Assembly: GCF_005116665.1 (NCBI RefSeq)
Contig: NZ_SWCJ01000011.1
Coordinates: 62,001-126,000 of the forward strand
Direction: 5' to 3'
DNA length: 64,000 bases
Source: Ferrimonas aestuarii
GTDB taxonomy: Bacteria; Pseudomonadota; Gammaproteobacteria; Enterobacterales; Shewanellaceae
Shown piece after piece: positions 7,579 to 16,715 of this stretch. A model generated the notes under the pieces. That model did no database searches. It saw only the letters and a list, made by a program, of their open reading frames with translations, and was not told the DNA's origin. Position numbers and translations under genes: made by a program. Within the stretch, counting starts at the first letter, position 1; the number at the start of each line of letters is the position of its first letter.

Positions 7579-7987
7579 ACTGGGAGACAGCGCCTCGGTC
7601 AACAAAACCATCACCGCCAGCGATGTGGAAACCTTTGCGGATCTGGCACTGGATCACAACCCAGTGCACCTGGATGCCACCTACGCCAAAAGCACCCGAT
7701 TCCAACGCCCTATTGTTCACGGCATGCTATCGGCGAGCCTGTTCTCTGGGTTACTTGGTCAACAGCTTCCTGGCCCGGGCACCATCTATCTCGGCCAGTC
7801 ATTGAGGTTTATGCATCCGGTCTACGTAGGCGAGCGAGTCACGGCTACTATCCACTTGTCGGATCTCAATATCGACAAAGGCATCGCCACCTTCATCACC
7901 TTGGTGATCAACACCGAGGGCATCGAGTGCATTCAGGGAGAAGCGGTGGTCAAACTGCCGGAGCCCGTAGCCCAAAGTCTAAGGTAA
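7568..7987 (+). CDS. phaJ: (R)-specific enoyl-CoA hydratase, MaoC family
   Basis: A 139-residue hot-dog-fold protein. The hydratase-2 signature is visible as ALDHNPVHLD followed by RPIVHGM, with the catalytic Asp/His pair in the first segment. PhaJ converts trans-2-enoyl-CoA from beta-oxidation to (R)-3-hydroxyacyl-CoA for the synthase. The phaP-phaC-phaJ order matches the Aeromonas caviae operon that makes 3-hydroxybutyrate/3-hydroxyhexanoate copolymer. There is no phaA or phaB here, so monomers are probably drawn from fatty acids or from a reductase encoded elsewhere. The start lies inside the end of phaC with an AGGAGG ribosome site. Confidence 0.93.
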   Translation: MTLKLGDSASVNKTITASDVETFADLALDHNPVHLDATYAKSTRFQRPIVHGMLSASLFSGLLGQQLPGPGTIYLGQSLRFMHPVYVGERVTATIHLSDLNIDKGIATFITLVINTEGIECIQGEAVVKLPEPVAQSLR

Positions 7988-8011
7988 GTTTCGGAAAATC
8001 TGTGTGAGAGA

Positions 8012-8034
8012 TTGGCGGTGCCTGCCACCGCCAA
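8012..8034 (+). terminator. Hairpin at the end of the PHA operon
   Basis: A perfect 9-bp stem (TTGGCGGTG / CACCGCCAA) with a 5-nt loop, 25 bp after the phaJ stop. No real T-tract follows, so it may be a weak terminator or an mRNA 3'-end stabiliser. Confidence 0.5.
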
Positions 8035-8071
8035 CTAAGCTTTGGGAACAGGAATAATGCGGAGGCGTCCT

Positions 8072-8425
8072 ATGCGCCCATGGTTCGTTGCCCTAGCACT
8101 ACTGTTGTCATCAGCCGCTACAGCCTATGACAGCACCTCGCCTCAAGTGAAATTACTCTATGGTATCCATGGTCCAGACGGGTTACTGCTGCACGCCGAA
8201 GAGATCCAAATCACCTTGGTGAAGCCCTACTACCTCACCTTGGAGCGGGAGGATGACAGCGTGCTGGAGCTCACCATCAGTGTCGATGATGTTGCCACTC
8301 GCTTGAGCCTCAGCGATCCTCATCTAGGCCAGTGTCAGTTTACCCTAGAACGTGAGTACGAAGCGGGCACCTGCCACACCCACAATGGCAGCAGCATCAC
8401 CCTAGTGATCGATAAATATCACTAA
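8072..8425 (+). CDS. Small exported protein of unknown function
   Basis: A 117-residue protein starting MRPWFVALALLLSSAATAYD, a clear Sec signal peptide with likely cleavage after ATA. The mature part (about 99 residues) is probably beta-rich and has two cysteines about 15 residues apart (GQCQFTLEREYEAGTCHTH) that could form a disulphide in the periplasm. I do not recognise the family. I chose the ATG at 8072 because GGAGG lies 6 nt before it; an ATG at 8057 with AGGA upstream would add five Arg-rich residues. The gene ends just before the strong terminator at 8447-8471 and may be independent of the PHA operon. Confidence 0.7.
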   Translation: MRPWFVALALLLSSAATAYDSTSPQVKLLYGIHGPDGLLLHAEEIQITLVKPYYLTLEREDDSVLELTISVDDVATRLSLSDPHLGQCQFTLEREYEAGTCHTHNGSSITLVIDKYH

Positions 8426-8446
8426 CAAGACAAACCGCAGTGAAAC

Positions 8447-8471
8447 AAAAGGGAGCCTTAGGCTCCCTTTT
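8447..8471. terminator. Bidirectional Rho-independent terminator
   Basis: An 11-bp stem AAAAGGGAGCC / GGCTCCCTTTT with a TTA loop. It serves the plus-strand exported-protein gene and the converging ygiQ gene ending at 8483. Confidence 0.92.
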
Positions 8472-8482
8472 GCGTTCTGTCG

Positions 8483-10828
8483 CTATGGCTTACGGCGACT
8501 TGCTGGCTTACCTCGGCCCCCTTGAGCTGGCTTGCCCCGACCGGCAGGCTTACTGCCCGGGCGGCTGCGATTGCCCTGCTCTTGGCCGCCACCATTGGCT
8601 CGGTTTGCTGGTTTGCCTTTCGGTTTCCCGGCGGCGGCTGGCTTACCTTGGCCCGCACCAATACCTTTACCGCCGTGGCCTGCCGCCTTGGGCTTTTGAC
8701 CATTGCGACGAGGCTTATCAAACTGACCTAAACCTGTGTGTTTCGACAGCGCTGGGCGACCTTGACCGCGATTCTGATGACCACGCCCTCGCCCTTGGCC
8801 CTCAGCGGGCACCAAACAGTTCGGGCCATTACCGATGAGCTTTGCTAAACCAGCACTGCGCAGCCCTTCCCGAACCAGTGGCCAGCCTTCTGGATCGTGG
8901 TAGCGCAAAATTGCCTTATGGATGCGACGTTCACGACCGCCCTTGGCAACCGCCACCTTTTCCGACTTGTGACTGACCTTATGCAGTGAATCCAATCCGG
9001 TATGCCAGATGGCGGTCGCATTTGCCAATGGCGACGGATAGAAGTTCTGCACCTGATCCAGTTTGAAGTTGTTCTCTTTTAGCCACAGCGCCAAGTTAGC
9101 CATGTCTTTAATGGTGGTGCCCGGGTGCGCCGAGATAAAATACGGGATCAAATACTGCTTCTTACCCGCCTCTTTAGAGTACTTATCAAACATCTGCTTA
9201 AAGCGGTGATAGCTGCCCATCCCCGGTTTCAACATCTTCGACAGTGGCCCCTCTTCCGTGTGTTCTGGGGCGATCTTCAGGTAACCGCCCACGTGATGGC
9301 TCGCCAACTCCTTCACATAGCGCGGATCTTCCACTGCCAGATCGTAACGCACTCCGGAAGCGATCAAGATCTTCTTAATGCCCTCCACCTTACGGGCTTT
9401 ACGATACAGCTCGATGGTTGGGGTGTGGTCGGTATCCATGTGGCCACAGATGTCTGGATAGATACAGGATAGGCGTCTACAGGTGGACTCCGCCTTCGGG
9501 CTCTTACAGCGCAGCTTATACATATTGGCTGTCGGACCACCGAGATCGGAGATCACCCCAGTAAAGCCCGGGACCTTCTGCTTGATCTCCTCGATCTCAT
9601 TGATGATCGACTCATGACTCCGACTTTGGATGATCCGCCCTTCATGCTCGGTAATGGAGCAGAAAGAGCAGCCTCCATAACAGCCACGCATGATGTTGAT
9701 GGAAGTCTTAATCATGTCGTAGGCGGGGATCTTCTTGCCCTTATACTTAGGATGCGGCACCCGCTGATACGGCAGGCCAAACACCCAATCCATCTCATCG
9801 GTTTCCAGTGGAATCGCCGGTGGGTTAAGCCAAATATGACGATCGCCATGGCGCTGCATCAGCGCACGAGCACAGCCCGGGTTAGTCTCCTGATGGAATA
9901 CTCGAGAGCTATGGGCGTACAACACCTTATCCACTTTGACCTGATCGTAAGCGGGCAGCAGGATGTACTGCTTCTCCCAAGGTTTGGGCTTGGCTGGCTG
10001 CACCGTGACTGGCTTGGCCTGAGCAGGCTCAACCTGAACTTGGGAGCTCATCTCGCAGCCCATGTCGTCGGCACCATAGGGATTCGGAATCGGATCAATT
10101 TTGCCCGGAGTATCCAAGGTGGTGGAATCCAAACCAGTCCACTCCGGTAGGGCATCTTTGGTCAAAAAACCGGTGCCGCGGATGTCACGCATGCTGTCGA
10201 TGGATTCACCGGCAGCCAAACGGTGAGCCACCTCAATAATGGGGCGCTCGGCATTGCCATAGATCAGCAAGTCAGCCTTAGCATCGAACAAAATGGCTCG
10301 ACGGACTTTATCTTGCCAGTAGTCGTAGTGGGCAATTCGGCGCAGGCTGGCTTCGATGCTGCCGATGGTGACCGGCACCTCTTTATAGGCCTCTTTACAG
10401 CGCTGGGTGTAGACCACCACCGCACGGTCGGGACGCTTACCGTGGACGTTATCCGGCGTGTACGCGTCATCATGTCGCAAGCGGCGGTCGGCGGTGTAGT
10501 GGTTGATCATCGAGTCCATGTTGCCTGCACCCACCGCAAAAAATAGGTTGGGCTTGCCTAGGCGCATGAAGTCGTCTTTGCTGGTCCAGTCCGGCTGATC
10601 GATAACCCCCACCCGGAACCCCTGCGCTTCCAGCATGCGGCCAACAATGGCCATGCCAAAGGAGGGATGATCCACATAGGCATCACCGGTAATAACGATG
10701 ATGTCGCAGCTGTCCCAACCCAGTTTGTCCATCTCTTTACGCGTGGTTGGCATAAAGGGTGCCGGACCTAAAGACTCGGCCCAGAACTTGGGATATTCAA
10801 ACAGCTTGGATTTGGGTTTCGGGATCAT
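8483..10828 (-). CDS. ygiQ: YgiQ family radical SAM protein
   Basis: A 781-residue protein with an N-terminal YgiQ domain ([28 protein letters not shown]) and a radical SAM core whose 4Fe-4S cysteines are in [11 protein letters not shown] (about C383, C387 and C390; CX3CX2C). Its function in bacteria is unsettled. The insert at about 262-285 is Pro/Lys/Gln-rich. The C-terminal tail of about 105 residues, from about 675, is low complexity, made of Gly, Lys, Arg, Pro, Gln and Ala, and strongly basic, like nucleic-acid-binding tails of RNA-associated proteins. GAGGTAG precedes the ATG. The gene is monocistronic and faces the CPBP gene divergently. Confidence 0.93.
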   Translation of the reverse strand: MIPKPKSKLFEYPKFWAESLGPAPFMPTTRKEMDKLGWDSCDIIVITGDAYVDHPSFGMAIVGRMLEAQGFRVGVIDQPDWTSKDDFMRLGKPNLFFAVGAGNMDSMINHYTADRRLRHDDAYTPDNVHGKRPDRAVVVYTQRCKEAYKEVPVTIGSIEASLRRIAHYDYWQDKVRRAILFDAKADLLIYGNAERPIIEVAHRLAAGESIDSMRDIRGTGFLTKDALPEWTGLDSTTLDTPGKIDPIPNPYGADDMGCEMSSQVQVEPAQAKPVTVQPAKPKPWEKQYILLPAYDQVKVDKVLYAHSSRVFHQETNPGCARALMQRHGDRHIWLNPPAIPLETDEMDWVFGLPYQRVPHPKYKGKKIPAYDMIKTSINIMRGCYGGCSFCSITEHEGRIIQSRSHESIINEIEEIKQKVPGFTGVISDLGGPTANMYKLRCKSPKAESTCRRLSCIYPDICGHMDTDHTPTIELYRKARKVEGIKKILIASGVRYDLAVEDPRYVKELASHHVGGYLKIAPEHTEEGPLSKMLKPGMGSYHRFKQMFDKYSKEAGKKQYLIPYFISAHPGTTIKDMANLALWLKENNFKLDQVQNFYPSPLANATAIWHTGLDSLHKVSHKSEKVAVAKGGRERRIHKAILRYHDPEGWPLVREGLRSAGLAKLIGNGPNCLVPAEGQGRGRGHQNRGQGRPALSKHTGLGQFDKPRRNGQKPKAAGHGGKGIGAGQGKPAAAGKPKGKPANRANGGGQEQGNRSRPGSKPAGRGKPAQGGRGKPASRRKP

Positions 10829-10980
10829 AGTACTACCTCAGCTTGTAAGGGCGCGGATTGTAGCAGACCCAGCCCCCATAGGCGAAGTTTAAAAAATAGA
10901 CACATTTTAGCTAGGGGTTTGCCTTGACTGCACCGCGGTTATTGGCGACGGTAACCTCCATAACAATTCAAGGATGAAAC

Positions 10981-11721
10981 ATGAACCAAGCACCATCAAA
11001 CTCGACTCCGCTTCCAGCACAAACCGCTTGTGCCCCTGAAGATTTTGCCCTGCCCCTGTATTACAGCATCGGTTTTGCCCTGATGGTGTTTGCTATCAGC
11101 ACGGTGTTAATGATTCCGGTATTTGCCCTAATACCAGGCTTCAACGAAAATTTAGTAGAAACTGCAGGTGGCTTGGTCTTTCAGGGTGTCGCCCTATTAG
11201 GGTTTGCAATCACCTATCGTAAGTACTACGCCAATCGAGTCCTCGCCGCCATGGCTTGGGTTCGTCCCGCTTCTTCGAGGTTGCTACTGGGGGTGACTTT
11301 GGTCACCTACCCCGCAATGGAGTGGGTCAGTTGGCATCTACCGGGAATCGAAGCCGACATTGGATGGATGTTCAGCATAAGTCAGGGCGTCCCGATTCCT
11401 CTGCTCATATTGAGCATTGTCATCTTAGCTCCCTTAGTGGAGGAGCTGTTCTTTCGGCAGATGTTGTGGCAATCCTTAGAGCACAAATGGCATAAACCAT
11501 GGCTAACCTGCACAATCACTTCAGCACTGTGGGCCATCATACACACTCAATACACAATGTGGGCCGTGGCATATATCTTTACTAACGGCCTATTGCTCGG
11601 TTTTTTGCGGCACAAAGGCGGCTCGATACTCCCTTGCATCGGCCTGCACATGCTAATGAACCTAATTGCGACCCTGTCTCTGTTCTACGGCTGGGGGCCT
11701 TACGGAGAGGTAGCCTTTTAA
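10981..11721 (+). CDS. CPBP family intramembrane metalloprotease (Abi/CAAX protease type)
   Basis: A 246-residue polytopic membrane protein with about seven hydrophobic segments. The family motifs are present: motif 1 EExxxR at E154-E155-R159 (VEELFFRQ), motif 2 His188 (AIIHTQY) and motif 3 HxxxN at His223-Asn227 (GLHMLMN). Family members include CAAX-type proteases and bacteriocin-immunity proteins; the substrate here is unknown. AAGGATG lies upstream of the ATG. The gene converges with the SDR gene, with one base between the two stop codons and no obvious terminator in between. Confidence 0.9.
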   Translation: MNQAPSNSTPLPAQTACAPEDFALPLYYSIGFALMVFAISTVLMIPVFALIPGFNENLVETAGGLVFQGVALLGFAITYRKYYANRVLAAMAWVRPASSRLLLGVTLVTYPAMEWVSWHLPGIEADIGWMFSISQGVPIPLLILSIVILAPLVEELFFRQMLWQSLEHKWHKPWLTCTITSALWAIIHTQYTMWAVAYIFTNGLLLGFLRHKGGSILPCIGLHMLMNLIATLSLFYGWGPYGEVAF

Positions 11722-11722
11722 G

Positions 11723-12523
11723 TTAGTGTCGATCCCGTATCGCCTTGTCCGCAAGGTGATCGATAAACCTCGGAGCCAACAACTTGAACCAACGCCCCAG
11801 CCGCCCTCTCAAAGAGGTCACCAGTAGCCGCTGACGCTTGGCAATGGCCTCGATGCTTAACCGAGCACACTGCTCCGCGGTCATGATTTTGGCTTCCTGC
11901 ATCGGGCTGTCTCCCAAGGGCTGGCCATCGGCTCCGATGGCCCGCTTATGGATCTCTGACACCACGAAGTCGGGACAGATCACGGTAACATCCACACCGT
12001 CCTGTTTGAGCTCAATACGCAGGGAATCAAAGAAACCGATCATGGCGTGTTTAGACGCAGCATAGCCTGTACGACTGGGTACGCCAGTCAACCCCGCCAC
12101 GGAGGCAATGGCGACAACCTGACCTTTCGCCGTTTTTAAACAAGGCAAGGCCGCATGAGTTAGGTAAACCGCCCCCAGATAATTGACCCGCATCAGGTTT
12201 TCAAAAATGGATAGGTCTTGGGTGTCGTCGAAGCGACTCCACATGGTGATGCCGGCGTTGTTAATAACCACATCAATGCAGCCAAACTCTTTGAGCGTCA
12301 TGGCCACGAGGTTTTGGCACTGCTGCTGATCACTGACATCACAGCCACACACTCGCACCTGTTCGCCGCCATCCATCTCACCGTAGAGCTGGTACAATCG
12401 CTCTAAATTGCGGGCAGCCATCATGAGGTTGGCACCAGAGGCGACCAGCTGTTTGGCCAACTCTCTGCCGATCCCTTCAGAGGCACCGGTTAACAACACT
12501 ACTTTTCCCTGTAGGCCACTCAT
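11723..12523 (-). CDS. Short-chain dehydrogenase/reductase (SDR family)
   Basis: A 266-residue classical SDR with a Rossmann fold. The cofactor motif TGASEGIG is at 13-20, NNAG at 88-91, and the catalytic residues are Ser141, Tyr154 and Lys158 (SRTGYAASKHA). The basic/polar AARNLERL after strand 2 suggests NADP(H). The C-terminus ends in a short basic region with hydrophobic stretches (RLGRWFKLLAPRFIDHL), which may associate with membrane, as in some lipid-acting SDRs. The substrate cannot be told from sequence. It lies 31 bp downstream of the GGDEF-EAL gene on the same strand and may be cotranscribed with it. Confidence 0.9.
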   Translation of the reverse strand: MSGLQGKVVLLTGASEGIGRELAKQLVASGANLMMAARNLERLYQLYGEMDGGEQVRVCGCDVSDQQQCQNLVAMTLKEFGCIDVVINNAGITMWSRFDDTQDLSIFENLMRVNYLGAVYLTHAALPCLKTAKGQVVAIASVAGLTGVPSRTGYAASKHAMIGFFDSLRIELKQDGVDVTVICPDFVVSEIHKRAIGADGQPLGDSPMQEAKIMTAEQCARLSIEAIAKRQRLLVTSLRGRLGRWFKLLAPRFIDHLADKAIRDRH

Positions 12524-12554
12524 CGCTTCTCCATAAGCTGTTATGCGTCGTACG

Positions 12555-15116
12555 TTAAGCCATGTCCACCTGTTTTAGCATCGACAGATCCGGCTCATAG
12601 GTCTCCAGATCCTTAGGTCGACCGATGCCATACCCCTGGGCGTAGGTCACCCCAATGGCCTTAAGCTGATCCAAGGTATCCTGGTCTTCCACAAACTCCG
12701 CCACCGTTTCAATGCCGATCACCCGGCAAACGTCGTGAATCGATTTCACGATGGCGTAATCCTTGGCATTGGTCGCCAGATTTCGCACGAAACAGCCATC
12801 GATCTTCACGTAATCCACCGGCAGCTGACGCAGATAGCCGTAGGAGGCAAAACCGGAACCAAAGTCATCCAAGGCAAACGCAAAACCGCGCTTACGCAGT
12901 GAATGCAGCATGTCCAGCGCTCGATTCTCGTTGGCGATGGCCGCCGTTTCGGTTACCTCGAAACAGACGCACTCTGTCGGTACCGACAGCGACTTGGTTA
13001 GGTCGTCCACGTAGTCCACCAGCCCATCACTGGACAAGGTGGTGCCGGACAAGTTGATAGAGATAACTTGATAGGGCCAAAGTTCAGGGTGGCGCGCCAA
13101 CCACTCGAAGGCTTTGCGAATCACCACTCGGTCAACCGCAGGCATCAAGTTAAAGCGTTCTGCCGCTTCAATAAATTGCCCCGGCGCCAAGATGCTGCCG
13201 TTTTCCTCTTGGATTCGAAGCAGAATCTCCATCCGCTTACGAGTCGCGGTGCCAGCCACCTGCTCAATGGGTTGGAAAAACAGCACCAAGTTGTCGTTCA
13301 AAATGGCTTCGTTAATCTTCATCGCCCATGCAGGCGCATTCCGCTGATGCGCCAGATCCTGATCCATGGCATCGAAGAAGTGAATCTGACTATCACCCTT
13401 AGTTTTCGCCACTTCACAAGCCAGCTCAGCGTCTTTTAAAATCTCTTTCGGATTGCCGTTGCCCCGATGGAAAGCCACCCCGATATGAATGCCCACGTTG
13501 TAACTGCCGGAATCCCAGTACAGGGTGATGCCCCGTACTTTGTCCATCAGGGTTTTCAGCTGACGAGCGGCATCTTGGGCAGTGGTGTGATTTAAAATAA
13601 GGCCAAACTCGTCGCCGCCAATACGAGCCAGAAAGTCACTCTTCTTGATGGAGCGCAACATGGCGTCCGAGACGTCTTTCAACATGCGATCGCCCGCGTC
13701 ATTGCCGCAGCTATCATTGATCAACTTAAAGCGAGCCAAATCCAAGAAACAGATGGCGTGCTGCCCCTCATCGTGATTCATCTGCGCCAACTGATGATCA
13801 AAGCTCTGACGATTAAACAAGCCGGAAACACTATCCCGCTGAGATTTGCGTCTGAGCTCAAGTTTCAACACTTCGGAACTGGTGATGTCTTTGAGAGTAA
13901 CCACCGCACCAATGCAGCCACTGTCCGACTCGACCCGGCGAATGCTAAAGTCGACCATCTTGGCTTTTTGAGAGCTGGCCAGTTGTATCCGCCCCTCTTC
14001 ATTCAACGGCCCACCATTGAGCATCGACACCAAAATGGCGTCCAGCTGTGCCCCAGATGTGCCGGGCATGATGTCGGTAAGATAGTGACCGGTCACGTCG
14101 GTATCATCCCGCTCCAGCAGCAACTGTGCCACTGGGCTTAGCTGAGTGATTCGGCCCAGATCGTCCACCATGATCACCGCATCCGAGATGGTGCTCAGGG
14201 CGCTGCGATGAAAGCGATAACTTTCACTGGCAGCACTCGATAACTCATTGATCACCTGAGCGATGGCTGCCGTTGCTCCCTTGTTGTCGAGTTTAATCGG
14301 CTGACGCCAATCACTGTCTTGGCGGTGTTTACTCAAATAGGCCAACATACGTTGAGACGGGGCCACCAGCTGTCTGTGCATGTGAGTAAGACTGATCAGC
14401 AAAAGCAGTCCCAAGGCGGCTCCGAAGCTTCCCAAGACCAAAAACAATAGCTGGCTTTTCTGAGCACTTTGCCAATTTTGAAAATCGCCCACCATCGACA
14501 GCGGCTTGCCCTGAAAACTGGTGACGGCTAAGTGTACTTGAGAGCCTGTAGACGCCGTAGGGATAATACGTAGGTTGGAGATCAGAGAGCTGCCATGACT
14601 GAAGCTCTGCATCACAGGTTCACTCAATAAAAACAGCATCGCCAAGCCGCGGCTTTCCCGGGTCGACTGAGGCAACACCGTTAACCCCCAGTAGTTACCC
14701 TCAATCTCGATAAGGCCACTCTTTGCATGTTGAAAAGAGGTTATGTTTAGGCGCTTTTGCAGTTCATCAATCAACCCCTGACGAGTGGCATCGACATAAC
14801 TGAGATCGGGCAATAACCAATGCAGCTCGCCATAATGGTTAATGGTGAGCAGTTGCAAGCCCTCTCTGTGATAATGGGCTAACAGGTGGGGACGAACCAA
14901 TGGGTCGGAGTCGGCAAACTCGCTTAACTCTCTCTGCTGAATGTCGAGTCGAGAGTCCAGCTCATTGGCAGCAGATGCCAAGGTTTGACTGTGCAGATCC
15001 GCCGTCATCGACGACAAGCCACTTTCCAACTGCCAATACAAAGCACAACCGACAAACAGCAAGATCGGCAAAGCGATGGCACACAGTTGGATGACAAATC
15101 GTTTGGTGATACTCAT
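12555..15116 (-). CDS. Membrane PAS-GGDEF-EAL protein (cyclic-di-GMP turnover)
   Basis: An 853-residue inner-membrane sensor. TM1 is at about 7-29 and TM2 at about 232-255, enclosing a periplasmic domain of about 200 residues; a linker, a PAS domain (about 305-410), GGDEF (about 430-590) and EAL (about 605-845) follow. The GGDEF motif is intact (ARIGGDEFGL), but the inhibitory RxxD site reads KKSD. The EAL signature reads EILLR instead of EALLR or EVLLR, while the downstream metal and catalytic motifs FEVTE, DDFGSG, YVKID and AEFVE are present. Phosphodiesterase activity is therefore likely and cyclase activity possible. It lies just upstream of the SDR gene and diverges from the UDG-like gene. 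Confidence 0.92.
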   Translation of the reverse strand: MSITKRFVIQLCAIALPILLFVGCALYWQLESGLSSMTADLHSQTLASAANELDSRLDIQQRELSEFADSDPLVRPHLLAHYHREGLQLLTINHYGELHWLLPDLSYVDATRQGLIDELQKRLNITSFQHAKSGLIEIEGNYWGLTVLPQSTRESRGLAMLFLLSEPVMQSFSHGSSLISNLRIIPTASTGSQVHLAVTSFQGKPLSMVGDFQNWQSAQKSQLLFLVLGSFGAALGLLLLISLTHMHRQLVAPSQRMLAYLSKHRQDSDWRQPIKLDNKGATAAIAQVINELSSAASESYRFHRSALSTISDAVIMVDDLGRITQLSPVAQLLLERDDTDVTGHYLTDIMPGTSGAQLDAILVSMLNGGPLNEEGRIQLASSQKAKMVDFSIRRVESDSGCIGAVVTLKDITSSEVLKLELRRKSQRDSVSGLFNRQSFDHQLAQMNHDEGQHAICFLDLARFKLINDSCGNDAGDRMLKDVSDAMLRSIKKSDFLARIGGDEFGLILNHTTAQDAARQLKTLMDKVRGITLYWDSGSYNVGIHIGVAFHRGNGNPKEILKDAELACEVAKTKGDSQIHFFDAMDQDLAHQRNAPAWAMKINEAILNDNLVLFFQPIEQVAGTATRKRMEILLRIQEENGSILAPGQFIEAAERFNLMPAVDRVVIRKAFEWLARHPELWPYQVISINLSGTTLSSDGLVDYVDDLTKSLSVPTECVCFEVTETAAIANENRALDMLHSLRKRGFAFALDDFGSGFASYGYLRQLPVDYVKIDGCFVRNLATNAKDYAIVKSIHDVCRVIGIETVAEFVEDQDTLDQLKAIGVTYAQGYGIGRPKDLETYEPDLSMLKQVDMA

Positions 15117-15186
15117 TATGGCCTAATAAGGCGTCCGGCAAACCTGCAAACTTTACCCAAGTTACCGAAAATCGTTGAGATTTAAA

Positions 15187-15807
15187 ATGACTATCAACAA
15201 AAGTTCCGATCTGATCGACACCTCGGAAAATTCAATTCAGTTAAATCAGCAAGTTAGCCAGTGTCAGATCTGCCGGGCGCAGCTGCCATTGGAGCCTAGA
15301 CCGATTCTGCAGTGGTCTGATAAGGCGAAGTTATTGATTATTGGTCAAGCCCCAGGTTTACGAGCTCATGATAAACGACGTCCCTTCGACGACCCCAGTG
15401 GCGATCGGCTTAGACACTGGTTAAATATGGACAAAACGGTGTTTTACGACCCCCAGAGAGTGGCGATAATACCGATGGGATTTTGCTATCCAGGTAAGGG
15501 GAAAAGTGGCGACCAGCCGCCTCGGCCAGAATGTGCCAGAAGATGGCACCAGCCGCTGCAACAGCGAATGACTGACGTGAAACTAACAATTTTGTTGGGA
15601 CAGTACGCACAGAAAGCTTATCTGCCCGACTTCCAGAGTGTGACCCAAAGTGGTTTGGCTTACCTTAAGCAGCCACAACAAGAGGTTTTAGCATTGCCTC
15701 ACCCTTCACCAAGAAACAATCTGTGGCTCAAACGTAATCCCTGGTTTGACGCTGAGCTGCTGCCCTTACTCAAGCAGCAACTCAGTAAACTAACGCTCAG
15801 CGATTAG
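15187..15807 (+). CDS. Uracil-DNA glycosylase superfamily protein
   Basis: A 206-residue protein with the UDG fold signature: GQAPG at 53-57 (IIGQAPGLRAHD), the family's water-activating-loop region, and a C-terminal HPSPRNN corresponding to the HPSP leucine loop of UDGs. An N-terminal CQIC pair could bind metal, but the four-cysteine iron-sulphur set of families 4 and 5 is not complete. This is the widespread uracil-DNA glycosylase family protein type whose substrate is not firmly known. I chose the ATG at 15187 over a TTG at 15175. The 3' end overlaps the converging psuG gene by 4 bp. Confidence 0.85.
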   Translation: MTINKSSDLIDTSENSIQLNQQVSQCQICRAQLPLEPRPILQWSDKAKLLIIGQAPGLRAHDKRRPFDDPSGDRLRHWLNMDKTVFYDPQRVAIIPMGFCYPGKGKSGDQPPRPECARRWHQPLQQRMTDVKLTILLGQYAQKAYLPDFQSVTQSGLAYLKQPQQEVLALPHPSPRNNLWLKRNPWFDAELLPLLKQQLSKLTLSD

Positions 15808-16715
15808 CAGTAGTTTTTAGCGATCTGCGCACCTAGGCGGGCGTTATTCAGAACCAGTTGGATGTTGGCATCCAAGCTGTTGCCGCCAGTCAGTTCGCAA
15901 ACGCGAGCCAGCAGGAATGGGGTAGATGCTTTACCAGCAATGCCCTGCTCTTCCGCTTCACGCAGTGCAGTTTCAATGGCATTGGTGATCACCTCTGGCG
16001 CCATGGCATAAGCTTCTGGAATTGGGTTTGCTACTACAACGCCGCCGTTTAGTTCCATCTGCCACTTGGCTTTCAGGGCTGCCGCGATCTGCTCTGGAGT
16101 TTCCAGACGATAGTCAACGCTGTGCTCACTTTCGCGGGTGTAGAACGCTGGCAGGCTATCGGTCTGGTAACCCACAACCGGTACACCTTGAGTCTCTAGG
16201 TATTCACGAGTTAGGCCCAGATCCAGAATGGATTTGGCACCGGCACACACTACGGCAACGTTGGTGTTAGCCAGTTCCTGCAGGTCAGCAGAGATATCGA
16301 AAGTCTGCTGTGCGCCACGGTGAACGCCACCAATACCGCCGGTTGCAAACACTTTAATGCCCGCCATTTCCGCCAGAATCATGGTTGCCGCTACGGTAGT
16401 GGCACCGTCTTTCTCTGCTGCAACAACGAAAGGAATGTCACGACGGCTTACTTTAGTTACCTGTTGGCCTGCTTGGCCCAAGTGACGGATCTGAGCTTCA
16501 TCTAGACCCACTTTCAGGCGACCGCCGATAATGGCGATGGTCGCAGGAATGGCGCCCTGTTCACGGATCGCTTCCTCTACCATCAACGCGGTTTCAACGT
16601 TACGCGGGTAAGGCATACCGTGAGAGATAATGGTGGACTCAAGAGCAACCACTGGCTGGTTGTTCGCCAATGCTTCGGCCACTTCTGGTTGAATATCCAA
16701 GTATTGATTTAGCAT
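15804..16715 (-). CDS. psuG: Pseudouridine-5'-phosphate glycosidase
   Basis: A 303-residue enzyme that cleaves pseudouridine 5'-phosphate to uracil and ribose 5-phosphate. Family features are ALESTIISHGMPYP near the N-terminus, FATGGIGGVHRGAQ in the middle, and NPIPEAYAM and ELTGGNSLDANI near the end. Length matches E. coli PsuG (YeiN). The start overlaps the end of the kinase gene psuK by 7 bp, so the two steps of pseudouridine catabolism are translationally coupled. No PsuT-like transporter is adjacent. Confidence 0.96.
   Translation of the reverse strand: MLNQYLDIQPEVAEALANNQPVVALESTIISHGMPYPRNVETALMVEEAIREQGAIPATIAIIGGRLKVGLDEAQIRHLGQAGQQVTKVSRRDIPFVVAAEKDGATTVAATMILAEMAGIKVFATGGIGGVHRGAQQTFDISADLQELANTNVAVVCAGAKSILDLGLTREYLETQGVPVVGYQTDSLPAFYTRESEHSVDYRLETPEQIAAALKAKWQMELNGGVVVANPIPEAYAMAPEVITNAIETALREAEEQGIAGKASTPFLLARVCELTGGNSLDANIQLVLNNARLGAQIAKNYC

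Noticed and set aside
10920..10960. A MerR-type promoter before the CPBP gene
   Set aside because: TTGACT and a GGTTA...TAACC dyad are present, but the spacing to a -10 is about 22 bp and no -10 is convincing.
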